Shown: positions 1-5,572 of the stretch, in pieces | Numbering within the stretch: position 1 is the first letter of the stretch | Layout: each line of letters opens with the position of its first letter | Assembly: GCA_003520105.1 (NCBI GenBank) | Contig: DOVL01000158.1 | Location: forward strand, 1-5,572 | Length of the DNA stretch: 5,572 nucleotides | Reading direction: 5' to 3' | Origin: Lachnospiraceae bacterium | GTDB lineage: Bacteria > Bacillota > Clostridia > Lachnospirales > Lachnospiraceae | Translations under genes and position numbers: made by a program | The notes under the pieces: model-generated | What the model was told of the DNA's origin: nothing | The model's input: the letters and a program-made list of their open reading frames with translations, nothing else | The model's database searches: none

Positions 1-252
1 TTCAATCCTGAAGTACAGAAGAAGGCTATCGGTGATACGGAGCCTATTACCTGCAGACCAGCTGACAATATTCCGGATATGCTCCCTGAATTTGAGAAGA
101 AGGTTGCTCCTTACAAGCAGCAGGATGAGGATGTTCTTTCATACGCTCTGTTCCCACAGGTTGCTACTGATTTCTTCAAATACAGAGATGCTCAGCAGAA
201 GAAGGTTGATGTCAGCCTTGCTGATACAGAGAACAAGACTTACCCTGTATAA
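1..252 (+). CDS. oadA: Oxaloacetate decarboxylase alpha / pyruvate carboxylase subunit B, C-terminal end (5' partial)
   Basis: Frame 1 is open from the left edge to a TAA at 250-252, giving the last 83 residues. The segment with GDTEPITCRPAD and then DVLSYALFPQVATDFFKYR is the conserved C-terminal part of the PYC_OADA domain of biotin-dependent carboxyltransferases. These move CO2 between oxaloacetate/pyruvate and biotin. In the OadA case the decarboxylation is coupled to a membrane Na+ pump. After this domain the protein stops within about 20 residues, so there is no fused biotinyl domain (no AMKM motif). The biotin must therefore be carried by a separate protein, which is a known arrangement in Clostridia. 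Lysine codons are mostly AAG, as in the S1 region at the right end, which fits high expression. A strong terminator follows. Whether it is decarboxylase alpha or a pyruvate carboxylase B subunit cannot be decided from this fragment. Confidence 0.82.
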   Translation, partial: FNPEVQKKAIGDTEPITCRPADNIPDMLPEFEKKVAPYKQQDEDVLSYALFPQVATDFFKYRDAQQKKVDVSLADTENKTYPV

Positions 253-293
253 TGTTTTATATTCAATATCATTAATTACTTAATGGATTGCAA

Positions 294-341
294 CAAGGAG
301 CAATAAATATCATTTGATCTTTATTGCTCCTTGATTGTTTT
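294..341 (+). terminator. Intrinsic terminator after the carboxyltransferase gene
   Basis: A perfect 14-bp inverted repeat pairs CAAGGAGCAATAAA (294-307) with TTTATTGCTCCTTG (320-333) around a 12-nt loop. A T-rich tail (ATTGTTTT) follows. It lies 41 bases after the stop codon of the upstream gene, so it most likely ends that transcript and insulates the flavoprotein gene. The arms are nearly symmetric, with A-rich sequence on the left and T-rich on the right, but no gene reads in from the right, so a bidirectional role is not needed. Confidence 0.85.
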
Positions 342-387
342 AATATGTTTCATTTCGTTGTTTAATATTTATCTATAGGGTTATAAC

Positions 388-1782
388 ATGAAGAAGAAAA
401 TGATCATAATAGGTGCCGGGGCGGCAGGTCTTATGGCTGCGTATTCAGCTTCGGATACCTACGATGTTACGATAATTGAAAAGAATGAAAAGGCCGGTAA
501 GAAGATATATATTACCGGAAAGGGGCGCTGTAACCTTACAAATGCCTGCGACAGGGAGGAGTTTATGAATAATGTTGTTCATAATAATAAATTCCTCTAC
601 AGCTCGCTTGCGGCTTTTGATCAGAAGGCTGTTATGGACCTTTTTGAATCTCTCGGAATGCCGATTAAGGTTGAAAGAGGCAACAGAGTATTTCCTGTTT
701 CGGACAGAGCTTCAGATGTAACTAAAGCTCTGACGGATGAGTTGAAAAAACGCAGAGTGAAGATACTCTACAATACTGAAGCACGTAGCATACTTACTGA
801 AGATATTGTCGAAGTTTCCGAAATTTCAGCCCCTAAAAATAGTATTGCATCTGATGATATTCCAAATATAGAAATTGATTATGAGGATGCACATGATAAT
901 ATGTCTCATTCGGATAAATATAAAAAGGCCAAGAAAAACAAAGGCCCTATCGGCCGAGTTATCGGAGTTGAAACAAGCAAGGGGCGTTTCCCGGCTGATG
1001 TAGTAGTTGTTGCAACAGGCGGCCTGTCATATCCGACGACAGGCTCTACAGGAGACGGCCTCCGATTCGCAAAGGATCTCGGACTCAAAGTTACTGATAC
1101 ATTTCCGGCTCTTTGCCCTCTCAATATTAAGGGTGAAGAGTGTAAGGCAATGATGGGACTTTCTCTGAAGAATGTCAGAGCAGAGTTTTATTCCGAAACA
1201 AAGAATAAAGAAAAGAAAAATAATAAAAAACTGAAGCCTTTTTATGAGGACTTCGGAGAAATGCTTTTTACTCATTTCGGAGTGAGTGGACCGATAGTTC
1301 TTTCAGCATCAAATTATATTTGTGACCATGATTCGGAAGAACTGTATATGGTCGTAGACCTTAAACCGGCTCTTAGTATGGACGAACTTGTTGCAAGAAT
1401 TGAGAGAGATTTCTCAGCCTTTCATCTCAGAGAATTCAGTAATTCATTGGGGCAGCTCCTTCCAAGGCTTATGATTCCTGTTATTATTGAAAGGTCAGGT
1501 ATAAAGCCGGATAAAAAGGTAAGTAATATTTCTGCGGATGAGATAAAACATCTGGCGGAATGCTTAAAGAATTTCAAGTTAGATATAATCGGACTCAGAA
1601 GCTATAACGAGGCTATAATCACCAGAGGCGGTGTAGCCATCAGCGAGATAGACCCGAAGACCATGGAATCAAAGAAAATAGAAGGTCTCCGGTTTGCAGG
1701 AGAAGTGATCGATCTGGATGCAAAAACAGGTGGATTTAATCTGCAGATTGCATGGAGCACAGGCTACGCTGCAGGAAGATAA
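388..1782 (+). CDS. HI0933/YhiN family FAD-dependent oxidoreductase (BaiN-like, 'aminoacetone oxidase' family)
   Basis: This 464-residue protein is a two-dinucleotide-fold flavoprotein. Visible motifs: the FAD-binding GAGAAGLMAA loop (residues 9-18) with Glu31 ending the second strand; the family signature GKKIYITGKGRCNLTN (37-52); RVFPVSDRASDV (100-111); VVATGGLSYPTTGSTGDG (207-224); and the C-terminal block GGVAISEIDPKTMESKK through GEVIDLDAKTGGFNLQIAWSTGYAAG (414-463). It is longer than the roughly 400-420 residues usual for the family. The excess lies mainly in a charged stretch at about 144-187 and a shorter Lys/Asn-rich loop at 270-283. The physiological substrate of most members is unknown; the bile-acid enzyme BaiN belongs here, but nothing shows that this protein acts on bile acids. 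No signal peptide or membrane segment is seen, so it is cytosolic. The ATG at 388 is chosen because AGGG (377-380) lies 7 bases upstream; Met5 (400) is a poorer alternative. Confidence 0.9.
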   Translation: MKKKMIIIGAGAAGLMAAYSASDTYDVTIIEKNEKAGKKIYITGKGRCNLTNACDREEFMNNVVHNNKFLYSSLAAFDQKAVMDLFESLGMPIKVERGNRVFPVSDRASDVTKALTDELKKRRVKILYNTEARSILTEDIVEVSEISAPKNSIASDDIPNIEIDYEDAHDNMSHSDKYKKAKKNKGPIGRVIGVETSKGRFPADVVVVATGGLSYPTTGSTGDGLRFAKDLGLKVTDTFPALCPLNIKGEECKAMMGLSLKNVRAEFYSETKNKEKKNNKKLKPFYEDFGEMLFTHFGVSGPIVLSASNYICDHDSEELYMVVDLKPALSMDELVARIERDFSAFHLREFSNSLGQLLPRLMIPVIIERSGIKPDKKVSNISADEIKHLAECLKNFKLDIIGLRSYNEAIITRGGVAISEIDPKTMESKKIEGLRFAGEVIDLDAKTGGFNLQIAWSTGYAAGR

Positions 1783-1806
1783 TTGTGGCGCTCCCTTATA
1801 TAAATG

Positions 1807-1815
1807 TGGTATAAT
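1807..1815 (+). promoter_or_regulatory. Extended -10 promoter for the diguanylate cyclase gene
   Basis: TGGTATAAT is a perfect -10 hexamer (1810-1815) with the TGn extension. It lies in the 79-base gap between the flavoprotein stop and the cyclase start. No good -35 box is present at 16-18 bases: the nearest, TTGTGG at 1783-1788, is 21 bases away. The extended -10 would therefore have to carry recognition by the main sigma factor. The predicted transcript would start near 1822 and have a leader of about 40 bases. This suggests the cyclase can be expressed independently of the flavoprotein gene. Confidence 0.6.
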
Positions 1816-1843
1816 AAAACAGGGTATTTTGTTAAACATTTAT

Positions 1844-1850
1844 AAGGAGG
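1844..1850 (+). promoter_or_regulatory. Strong ribosome binding site deciding the cyclase start
   Basis: AAGGAGG, with a further AGGG directly after it, lies 11 bases before the ATG at 1862. The same reading frame is open back to an ATG at 1718 inside the flavoprotein gene. That extension has no ribosome binding site and precedes the promoter at 1807-1815, so the start at 1862 is preferred. Confidence 0.85.
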
Positions 1851-1861
1851 AGGGTTACTGT

Positions 1862-3196
1862 ATGAATATTGATCAAGTGGCTTTTGGGCAGGTAGCAATT
1901 ACACTCGCAAAAAACTATGACAGCATGTATTACGTGGATATTGAATCCGATAATTTTATAGAATTCTTTCATTCACAAATGCTAAATGAAATGAATCTTC
2001 CCGAGCAGGGAACCAACTTTTTTGAATTCATGAGAGAACAGACACACAGGGTCGTCCATCCGGATGATCAGAGTTATATTCTTAACCTTCTTAACAAGGA
2101 TGCTTTGCTGGGAAAGTTAAGAGAAAATAATTCCAGCATAGCTGTCTGCAGGTTCATACTGGGTGGAGAAATCTTTCATATCTGTCATGTCAGCATTCTT
2201 TGTGATGACGGAAAGCATATTCTTGGCTGCATCAAGAATATTGAAAATGAATATCAGGAGAGAGAAGCTCAGGATCAGATCCTTCAGTCGGTTGAGCGAC
2301 TGGCGAGGATGGATGAGCTGACAGGAATAAAGAATAAAAACGCATATACCGAGCGTGTCAATGAGATTGAATTCATGATACGTAACAAAGATGTGGATAT
2401 GGAATTTGCCGTTGTAATGTGCGATATCAATGATCTGAAAAGGATCAATGATACAAGGGGACACAGCTTTGGTGATGAATCGATCCAGAAGGCAAGCCGA
2501 ATGATAGGTGATATTTACGAAAACAGTTCGGTATACAGAATTGGTGGCGATGAGTTTGTTGTCATAGTTAACGGGGATGATTATAAGAAGCGTGATCACC
2601 TGTTTTATAAGCTTCGTAAAGAATCCGAAACAAATGCCAAGCAGCGTTCCGGGCCGGTTGTTGCATGCGGTATGGCTGTTTATAATGGCAGCGTGGACAA
2701 GGGCTACTATGAAGTATTTGAACGAGCAGATCGTCATATGTATGATAACAAGAAGAAACTCAAATCAGGTAATTATGCAGGAGTAATTCTAAGACCTGTA
2801 GTTGAAAATGCTACGATCCCTAGCAGCAGAAAAAGAAATCTTGATAAACTGTTCGGAGCAATGTATACCATGGCCGGAGACGGATATGTATTTCTGACTG
2901 ATCTTAGATACAGCTTCTCAAGATGGTCACTTTCTCTGGTTAACGATTTTGGTCTTCAATCCGAATATATGTATCATGTGGAGAAAATATGGGAGAACTG
3001 CATACATCCTGATGATCTGGAAAGATATCATGAGGTTGTTGGGTCTGTTTTAAAGGGTGATTCGGTTCTTTACCCTATCAGTTATCGTGCACAGATGGCT
3101 GATGGCACATATGTGATCCTCAGGCCGAGAGGATTTGTTTTGAATGATAATGATGGCGTTCCGGAGTATTTCGGCGGAATAATCATTCCACAATAA
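1862..3196 (+). CDS. PAS-GGDEF-PAS diguanylate cyclase
   Basis: This 444-residue protein is predicted to make cyclic di-GMP from two GTP. Residues about 1-128 form a PAS-like sensor (YYVDIESDNFIEFF, then HPDD at 66-69). A helical linker (129-148) leads to the GGDEF domain, which starts at DELTG (151-155). The catalytic loop GGDEF is intact at 228-232, with metal ligands Asp188 and Glu231 and guanine-contacting residues at about Asn196 and Asp205. The inhibitory I-site RxxD, expected at 219-222, is replaced by YENS, so classical product inhibition is probably lost. Residues about 325-444 form a second PAS (PAS_3-type, HPDD at 382-385), where the protein ends. There is no EAL/HD-GYP phosphodiesterase domain, signal peptide or transmembrane helix, so it should be cytosolic. 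Sensor ligands are unknown. It has its own promoter and ribosome binding site and sits between metabolic housekeeping genes. Ending on a PAS is unusual: such a C-terminal PAS often precedes another output domain, so loss of a downstream module is possible. Confidence 0.93.
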   Translation: MNIDQVAFGQVAITLAKNYDSMYYVDIESDNFIEFFHSQMLNEMNLPEQGTNFFEFMREQTHRVVHPDDQSYILNLLNKDALLGKLRENNSSIAVCRFILGGEIFHICHVSILCDDGKHILGCIKNIENEYQEREAQDQILQSVERLARMDELTGIKNKNAYTERVNEIEFMIRNKDVDMEFAVVMCDINDLKRINDTRGHSFGDESIQKASRMIGDIYENSSVYRIGGDEFVVIVNGDDYKKRDHLFYKLRKESETNAKQRSGPVVACGMAVYNGSVDKGYYEVFERADRHMYDNKKKLKSGNYAGVILRPVVENATIPSSRKRNLDKLFGAMYTMAGDGYVFLTDLRYSFSRWSLSLVNDFGLQSEYMYHVEKIWENCIHPDDLERYHEVVGSVLKGDSVLYPISYRAQMADGTYVILRPRGFVLNDNDGVPEYFGGIIIPQ

Positions 3197-3207
3197 ATGA
3201 TATTTTG

Positions 3208-3237
3208 CAGTATATAACACAGGGAGTGTTAATACTG
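3208..3237 (+). terminator. Hairpin after the cyclase gene, possible weak terminator
   Basis: CAGTAT (3208-3213) pairs with ATACTG (3232-3237), and TAACAC (3215-3220) pairs with GTGTTA (3226-3231). One A is bulged and the loop is five bases, AGGGA. The 12-bp stem starts 11 bases after the cyclase stop codon. It is AT-rich and is followed only by a mixed sequence (TGTATTATCTGTT), not a clean T run. Termination may therefore be partial, or the hairpin may protect the 3' end. Confidence 0.45.
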
Positions 3238-3308
3238 TGTATTATCTGTTGGGCAAAATATATTATTGACACCAACATTATAAATATAACACGCATAAGG
3301 AGAATGTC

Positions 3309-3971
3309 ATGAATATAGCAATTGACGGACCTGCAGGGGCGGGTAAAAGCACAATAGCCAGACTGGCTGCTAAAAAACTTGGATTTATCTATGTTGATAC
3401 AGGAGCGATGTACAGAGCGATAGCTCTCTATCTTATCTGGAAGGAAATTGATCTTAATGATGAGGCTGCTTTGGAGAGGGCTCTGGACAGAGTGAAGATA
3501 AATATAGTTTATGAAAAGGGAGTTCAGCACGTATTTCTCAATCTTCAGGATGTATCAGCTGAGATAAGAAGTGAGAAGGTCAGCATTATGGCTTCAAAGT
3601 CATCAGCTCTCCTCCCTGTAAGAAATAAGTTACTTGATATTCAGCGCGATATAGCTGCCAGGAACGACGTTATCATGGATGGCAGAGATATCGGGACAAA
3701 TATTCTTCCAAACGCAGAAGTTAAGATCTATCTTGACGCATCTCCGGATGTAAGAGCCAAGAGAAGATATGACGAGATGAAAAATAAAGGCGAGAAGCCT
3801 GATCTTGAATCAATTAAAGCAAACATCATAGCAAGAGACGAGCAGGACATGAACAGAAAGCTTGCTCCACTTAAGAAGGCAGACGACGCTGTCCTCATCG
3901 ACAGCTCATATATGTCTATAGATGAAGTGGTGGAGGAAATCATCTCTCTTGCTAAGAAAGCTGAGAATTAA
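3309..3971 (+). CDS. cmk: Cytidylate kinase (CMP/dCMP kinase)
   Basis: Cmk phosphorylates CMP and dCMP with ATP in pyrimidine nucleotide salvage and recycling. The 220-residue length is normal for the short bacterial form. The P-loop GPAGAGKS is at residues 7-14. VDTGAMYRAI (29-38) is the CMP-binding segment typical of Cmk. MDGRDIGT (123-130) contacts the base and phosphate. RAKRR (149-153) forms the lid, and ARDEQDMNRKLAPLKKADDA (175-194) is the conserved C-terminal motif with its Arg-Asp pair. The ATG at 3309 is supported by AAGGAG at 3297-3302, six bases upstream. The gene lies upstream of ispH-rpsA, a frequent arrangement in Clostridia and partly recalling the cmk-rpsA pair of proteobacteria. 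All key residues are present, and no frameshift or unusual feature is seen. Confidence 0.97.
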   Translation: MNIAIDGPAGAGKSTIARLAAKKLGFIYVDTGAMYRAIALYLIWKEIDLNDEAALERALDRVKINIVYEKGVQHVFLNLQDVSAEIRSEKVSIMASKSSALLPVRNKLLDIQRDIAARNDVIMDGRDIGTNILPNAEVKIYLDASPDVRAKRRYDEMKNKGEKPDLESIKANIIARDEQDMNRKLAPLKKADDAVLIDSSYMSIDEVVEEIISLAKKAEN

Positions 3972-3977
3972 TAAAAC
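3949..3977 (+). promoter_or_regulatory. Weak candidate promoter for ispH-rpsA overlapping the end of cmk
   Basis: TTGCTA (3949-3954) and TAAAAC (3972-3977) are separated by 17 bases, each matching four of six consensus positions. A transcript from here would start near 3984 and include the long hairpin as its leader. The match is modest for AT-rich DNA. It is listed because no better promoter lies between the hairpin and the TTG start at 4078. Confidence 0.2.
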
Positions 3978-3982
3978 TTTGG

Positions 3983-4050
3983 ATTACTCCAAATAAAGCC
4001 TCTGAAGGCGTATTCTTGCTACAACTGAAGAGGCTTTATTTTGGAGTAAT
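3983..4050. terminator. Long dyad between cmk and ispH-rpsA: bidirectional-type terminator or leader hairpin
   Basis: The left arm (3983-4003) is the reverse complement of the right arm (4029-4050) over 21 base pairs. The only defect is one extra T in the right arm, and the loop is 25 bases. The core resembles a classical terminator, AAATAAAGCCTCT pairing with AGAGGCTTTATTT, with an A tract on one side and a T tract on the other. The pairing continues past the T tract for another nine bases (TGGAGTAAT), which is unusual. It begins 11 bases after the cmk stop and ends 14 bases before the ispH ribosome binding site. It could end cmk transcription, or act as a structured leader controlling ispH-rpsA. 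Confidence 0.65.
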
Positions 4051-4064
4051 TATACACTGTTTAT

Positions 4065-4070
4065 AGGAGA
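4065..4070 (+). promoter_or_regulatory. Ribosome binding site supporting the TTG start of ispH-rpsA
   Basis: AGGAGA lies seven bases before the TTG at 4078. The first in-frame ATG is only at 4252 and would remove the iron-sulfur ligand Cys12, so the TTG is the true start. Confidence 0.8.
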
Positions 4071-4077
4071 ACAATCG

Positions 4078-5572
4078 TTGAAAGTAATCGTAGCAAAAAA
4101 AGCAGGCTTCTGCTTCGGTGTAAAAAGAGCCGTAGACACAGCCTTCAAAGCAGCTGAAGATGATTCGGATGATAAAAAGCCTGTATTTACCTTCGGACCT
4201 ATTATTCATAATAAAGAGGTTGTCGCCGAACTCGCCGAACATGGTGTCGGAATGGTTGATTCACTTGAAGAGTTAAAAAAGCTTCCGATTTCCAAAATCA
4301 TAATAAGGTCTCACGGAATCGGCAGGGATGTTCTGAAGAACATCGAAGAAATGGGACATGAGATAATCGATGCAACCTGTCCTTTCGTAAAAAACATTCA
4401 TAAGAAAGCTGATGAATCAACCGGTGAAGGAAAGACACTTATTATCACCGGAGATCCTGATCATCCTGAGGTTCAGGGCATCAAAGGGTGGTGCAACAAT
4501 GAGCCTTATATCATCAGTGAAGTGTCAGATATTGATAAGCTTCCTGACAAAATCAAAGGTCAGCTTACGGTTGTTTCGCAGACCACATTTAATGCAAAAA
4601 AATTTAAAGATATAGTTGAATTATTGCATAAAAAATATTATAATATCATTGTTTGTAATACTATCTGCAATGCGACAGCTGAGAGACAGGAAGAAGCGGA
4701 GAAGCTTTCGGCCCAGGTTGATGTAATGATCGTCATTGGAGACAAGAGTAGCTCAAACACAAAAAAACTATATGAAATAAGCAGACAGCAATGTAAAAAT
4801 ACTTACTATATACAGACACTTAATGACTTGGATTTGACTGTTATTGAATCCGCTAGTAGGGTAGGTATTACTGCTGGGGCATCTACCCCGAGAAATATTA
4901 TTAAGGAGGTTCATGACAGCATGTCGGAAGCAAATGAATTTGAAAAATTATTACAGGAAGAGGAGAATTTCTCTATCAGAACAGGCCAGATAGTTGAAGG
5001 TACTGTTATAGGTGTTAAGCCTGAAGAGATAATTGTCGATATCCACTATAAATCAGAAGGTATCGTTACAAGAGAAGAGTATTCAAATACTCCAAACATC
5101 GATCTCACAACAATCGTTAAAGAGGGAGATCCAATCACAGTTAAGGTTATCAAGACTAACGATGGTGAAGGACAGGTTGTCCTTTCATATAAGAGAATCG
5201 CAGCTGAGAAGGCATATGCTAAGCTTGAGGAAGCATTCAATAACGAGGAAGTTCTTACAGGAACAGTTACACAGGCTCTTCAGGGTGGTCTCAGCGTAAC
5301 AGTAGACGAGTGCAAGATATTTATACCTGCAAGTCTTGTTTCAGATTCATATGAGAGAGATCTCAAGAAATATGAGGGACAGGAAGTTGAGTTCGTTCTT
5401 ACAGAGTTCAACATCCCTAAGAGAAGATTTATCGGTAACAGAAAGAAGATCATCGTTGAGAAGAAGGCAGCTCTTGCTAAGGAGCTCTTCGATCGTATCG
5501 AGGTTGGTCAGACAGTTGAAGGTACAGTTAAGAATGTAACAAACTTCGGTGCATTCATCGATCTCGGTGGTG
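4078..5572 (+). CDS. ispH-rpsA: Fusion of HMBPP reductase (IspH) and ribosomal protein S1, 3' partial
   Basis: The frame is open from TTG 4078 to the right edge (498 codons). Residues 1-281 are a complete IspH, the last enzyme of the MEP pathway, which reduces HMBPP to IPP and DMAPP using a [4Fe-4S] cluster. The three cluster cysteines are Cys12 (AGFCFG), Cys101 (DATCP) and Cys197 (NTICNAT). Active-site residues include His44, His79 (RSHG), His129 and Glu131 (HPEV), Thr169/Thr170 (SQTT), Ser225 and Asn227 (SSSN) and Ser269 (GASTP). A short acidic linker (282-300) follows. The S1 part has repeat 1 at about 304-373, repeat 2 at about 390-457, and repeat 3 starting at about 474 (VGQTVEGTVKNVTNFGAFIDLGG), cut by the window. 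S1 binds mRNA at the 30S subunit. The fusion is known in Clostridia. A strong internal ribosome binding site and ATG lie at the junction, and lysine codon use changes there. Confidence 0.96.
   Translation, partial: MKVIVAKKAGFCFGVKRAVDTAFKAAEDDSDDKKPVFTFGPIIHNKEVVAELAEHGVGMVDSLEELKKLPISKIIIRSHGIGRDVLKNIEEMGHEIIDATCPFVKNIHKKADESTGEGKTLIITGDPDHPEVQGIKGWCNNEPYIISEVSDIDKLPDKIKGQLTVVSQTTFNAKKFKDIVELLHKKYYNIIVCNTICNATAERQEEAEKLSAQVDVMIVIGDKSSSNTKKLYEISRQQCKNTYYIQTLNDLDLTVIESASRVGITAGASTPRNIIKEVHDSMSEANEFEKLLQEEENFSIRTGQIVEGTVIGVKPEEIIVDIHYKSEGIVTREEYSNTPNIDLTTIVKEGDPITVKVIKTNDGEGQVVLSYKRIAAEKAYAKLEEAFNNEEVLTGTVTQALQGGLSVTVDECKIFIPASLVSDSYERDLKKYEGQEVEFVLTEFNIPKRRFIGNRKKIIVEKKAALAKELFDRIEVGQTVEGTVKNVTNFGAFIDLGG
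4903..4923 (+). promoter_or_regulatory. Internal ribosome binding site and ATG at the IspH/S1 junction
   Basis: AAGGAGGT (4903-4910) is fully complementary to the 16S anti-Shine-Dalgarno sequence. Ten bases later comes the in-frame ATG at 4921 (Met282 of the fusion). Initiation here would give a protein beginning MSEANEFEKLLQEEENF, which runs into the first S1 repeat about 22 residues later, as in stand-alone S1 proteins. The sequence is also simply the codons for the conserved IspH ending Ile-Ile-Lys-Glu-Val, so chance or a relic of two ancestral adjacent genes is possible. Actual use is an inference. Confidence 0.45.

Noticed and set aside
334..387. Promoter for the flavoprotein gene between its upstream terminator and its start
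   Set aside because: The region is AT-rich with several TAATAT-like strings, but none has a -35 box at an acceptable distance. A promoter is expected here but not identified.
66..435. HPDD motifs in the two halves of the cyclase as a sign of an internal gene duplication
   Set aside because: The motif is common to the PAS_3-type fold. Beyond it the two PAS domains show little residue similarity, so a recent duplication within this gene is not supported (interval given in protein residues; in DNA about 2057-3166).
1718..1861. N-terminal extension of the cyclase back to an ATG at 1718
   Set aside because: It would overlap the flavoprotein gene by 65 bases, lacks a ribosome binding site and precedes the likely promoter. 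The AAGGAGG before the ATG at 1862 decides the start.
2117..2737. A 206-codon open frame on the minus strand inside the cyclase gene
   Set aside because: It lies opposite a well-supported GGDEF gene, has no recognisable domain or ribosome binding site, and its Ile/His/Cys-rich composition is what the complement of that gene's codons would give.
3266..3290. TTGACA followed by TATAAC as a promoter for cmk
   Set aside because: The -35 box is perfect, but the spacer is only 13 bases, too short for the main sigma factor, and no -10-like box sits at 16-18 bases. A cmk promoter may still exist in this gap but cannot be pinned down.
4834..4862. TTGACT with TAGGGT at 17 bases as an internal promoter for the S1 part
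   Set aside because: The -10 box matches only three of six positions, and such matches are common by chance. It is not strong enough to annotate, although it would fit the internal-start idea.

Overview
The window looks like part of the chromosome of an anaerobic Firmicute in the Lachnospiraceae (Butyrivibrio-like is plausible, but the genus is a guess). The reasons are the AT-rich Gram-positive style of expression signals (strong AAGGAGG-type ribosome binding sites, a TTG start, hairpin terminators), the presence of an IspH-ribosomal protein S1 fusion, which is typical of Clostridia, and the kind of PAS/GGDEF protein common in that family. All five genes lie on the + strand. No mobile element, CRISPR array, tRNA or rRNA is visible.

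Layout: (1) 1-252 is the C-terminal end of a carboxyltransferase subunit of the oxaloacetate decarboxylase/pyruvate carboxylase type, closed by a perfect 14-bp terminator hairpin at 294-333. (2) 388-1782 is a flavoprotein of the HI0933/YhiN (BaiN-like, 'aminoacetone oxidase') family with a charged insertion. (3) 1862-3196 is a soluble PAS-GGDEF-PAS diguanylate cyclase with its own extended -10 promoter and strong ribosome binding site, followed by a hairpin. (4) 3309-3971 is cytidylate kinase (cmk). (5) A long dyad at 3983-4050 separates cmk from (6) a fusion gene starting with TTG at 4078 and running off the right edge. Its N-terminal part is a complete IspH (4-hydroxy-3-methylbut-2-enyl diphosphate reductase) and its C-terminal part is ribosomal protein S1, of which two S1 repeats and the start of a third are present.

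From family knowledge, a flavoprotein - cmk - ispH/rpsA order is a recurring housekeeping neighbourhood in Clostridia. On that view the diguanylate cyclase is an extra signalling gene placed between the flavoprotein and cmk. The housekeeping genes supply dCTP/CTP precursors (Cmk), isoprenoid precursors (IspH) and translation initiation capacity (S1).

The most interesting observation is at the IspH/S1 boundary. The codons for the conserved IspH C-terminal Lys-Glu-Val form a perfect Shine-Dalgarno sequence (4903-4910), and an in-frame ATG follows at 4921, exactly where a free-standing S1 would begin. Lysine codon choice also flips from AAA-rich to AAG-rich across this junction. Together these suggest that S1 may be made both as a fusion and as a separate protein. 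I found no evidence for a wholly new defence or mobile system in this window.
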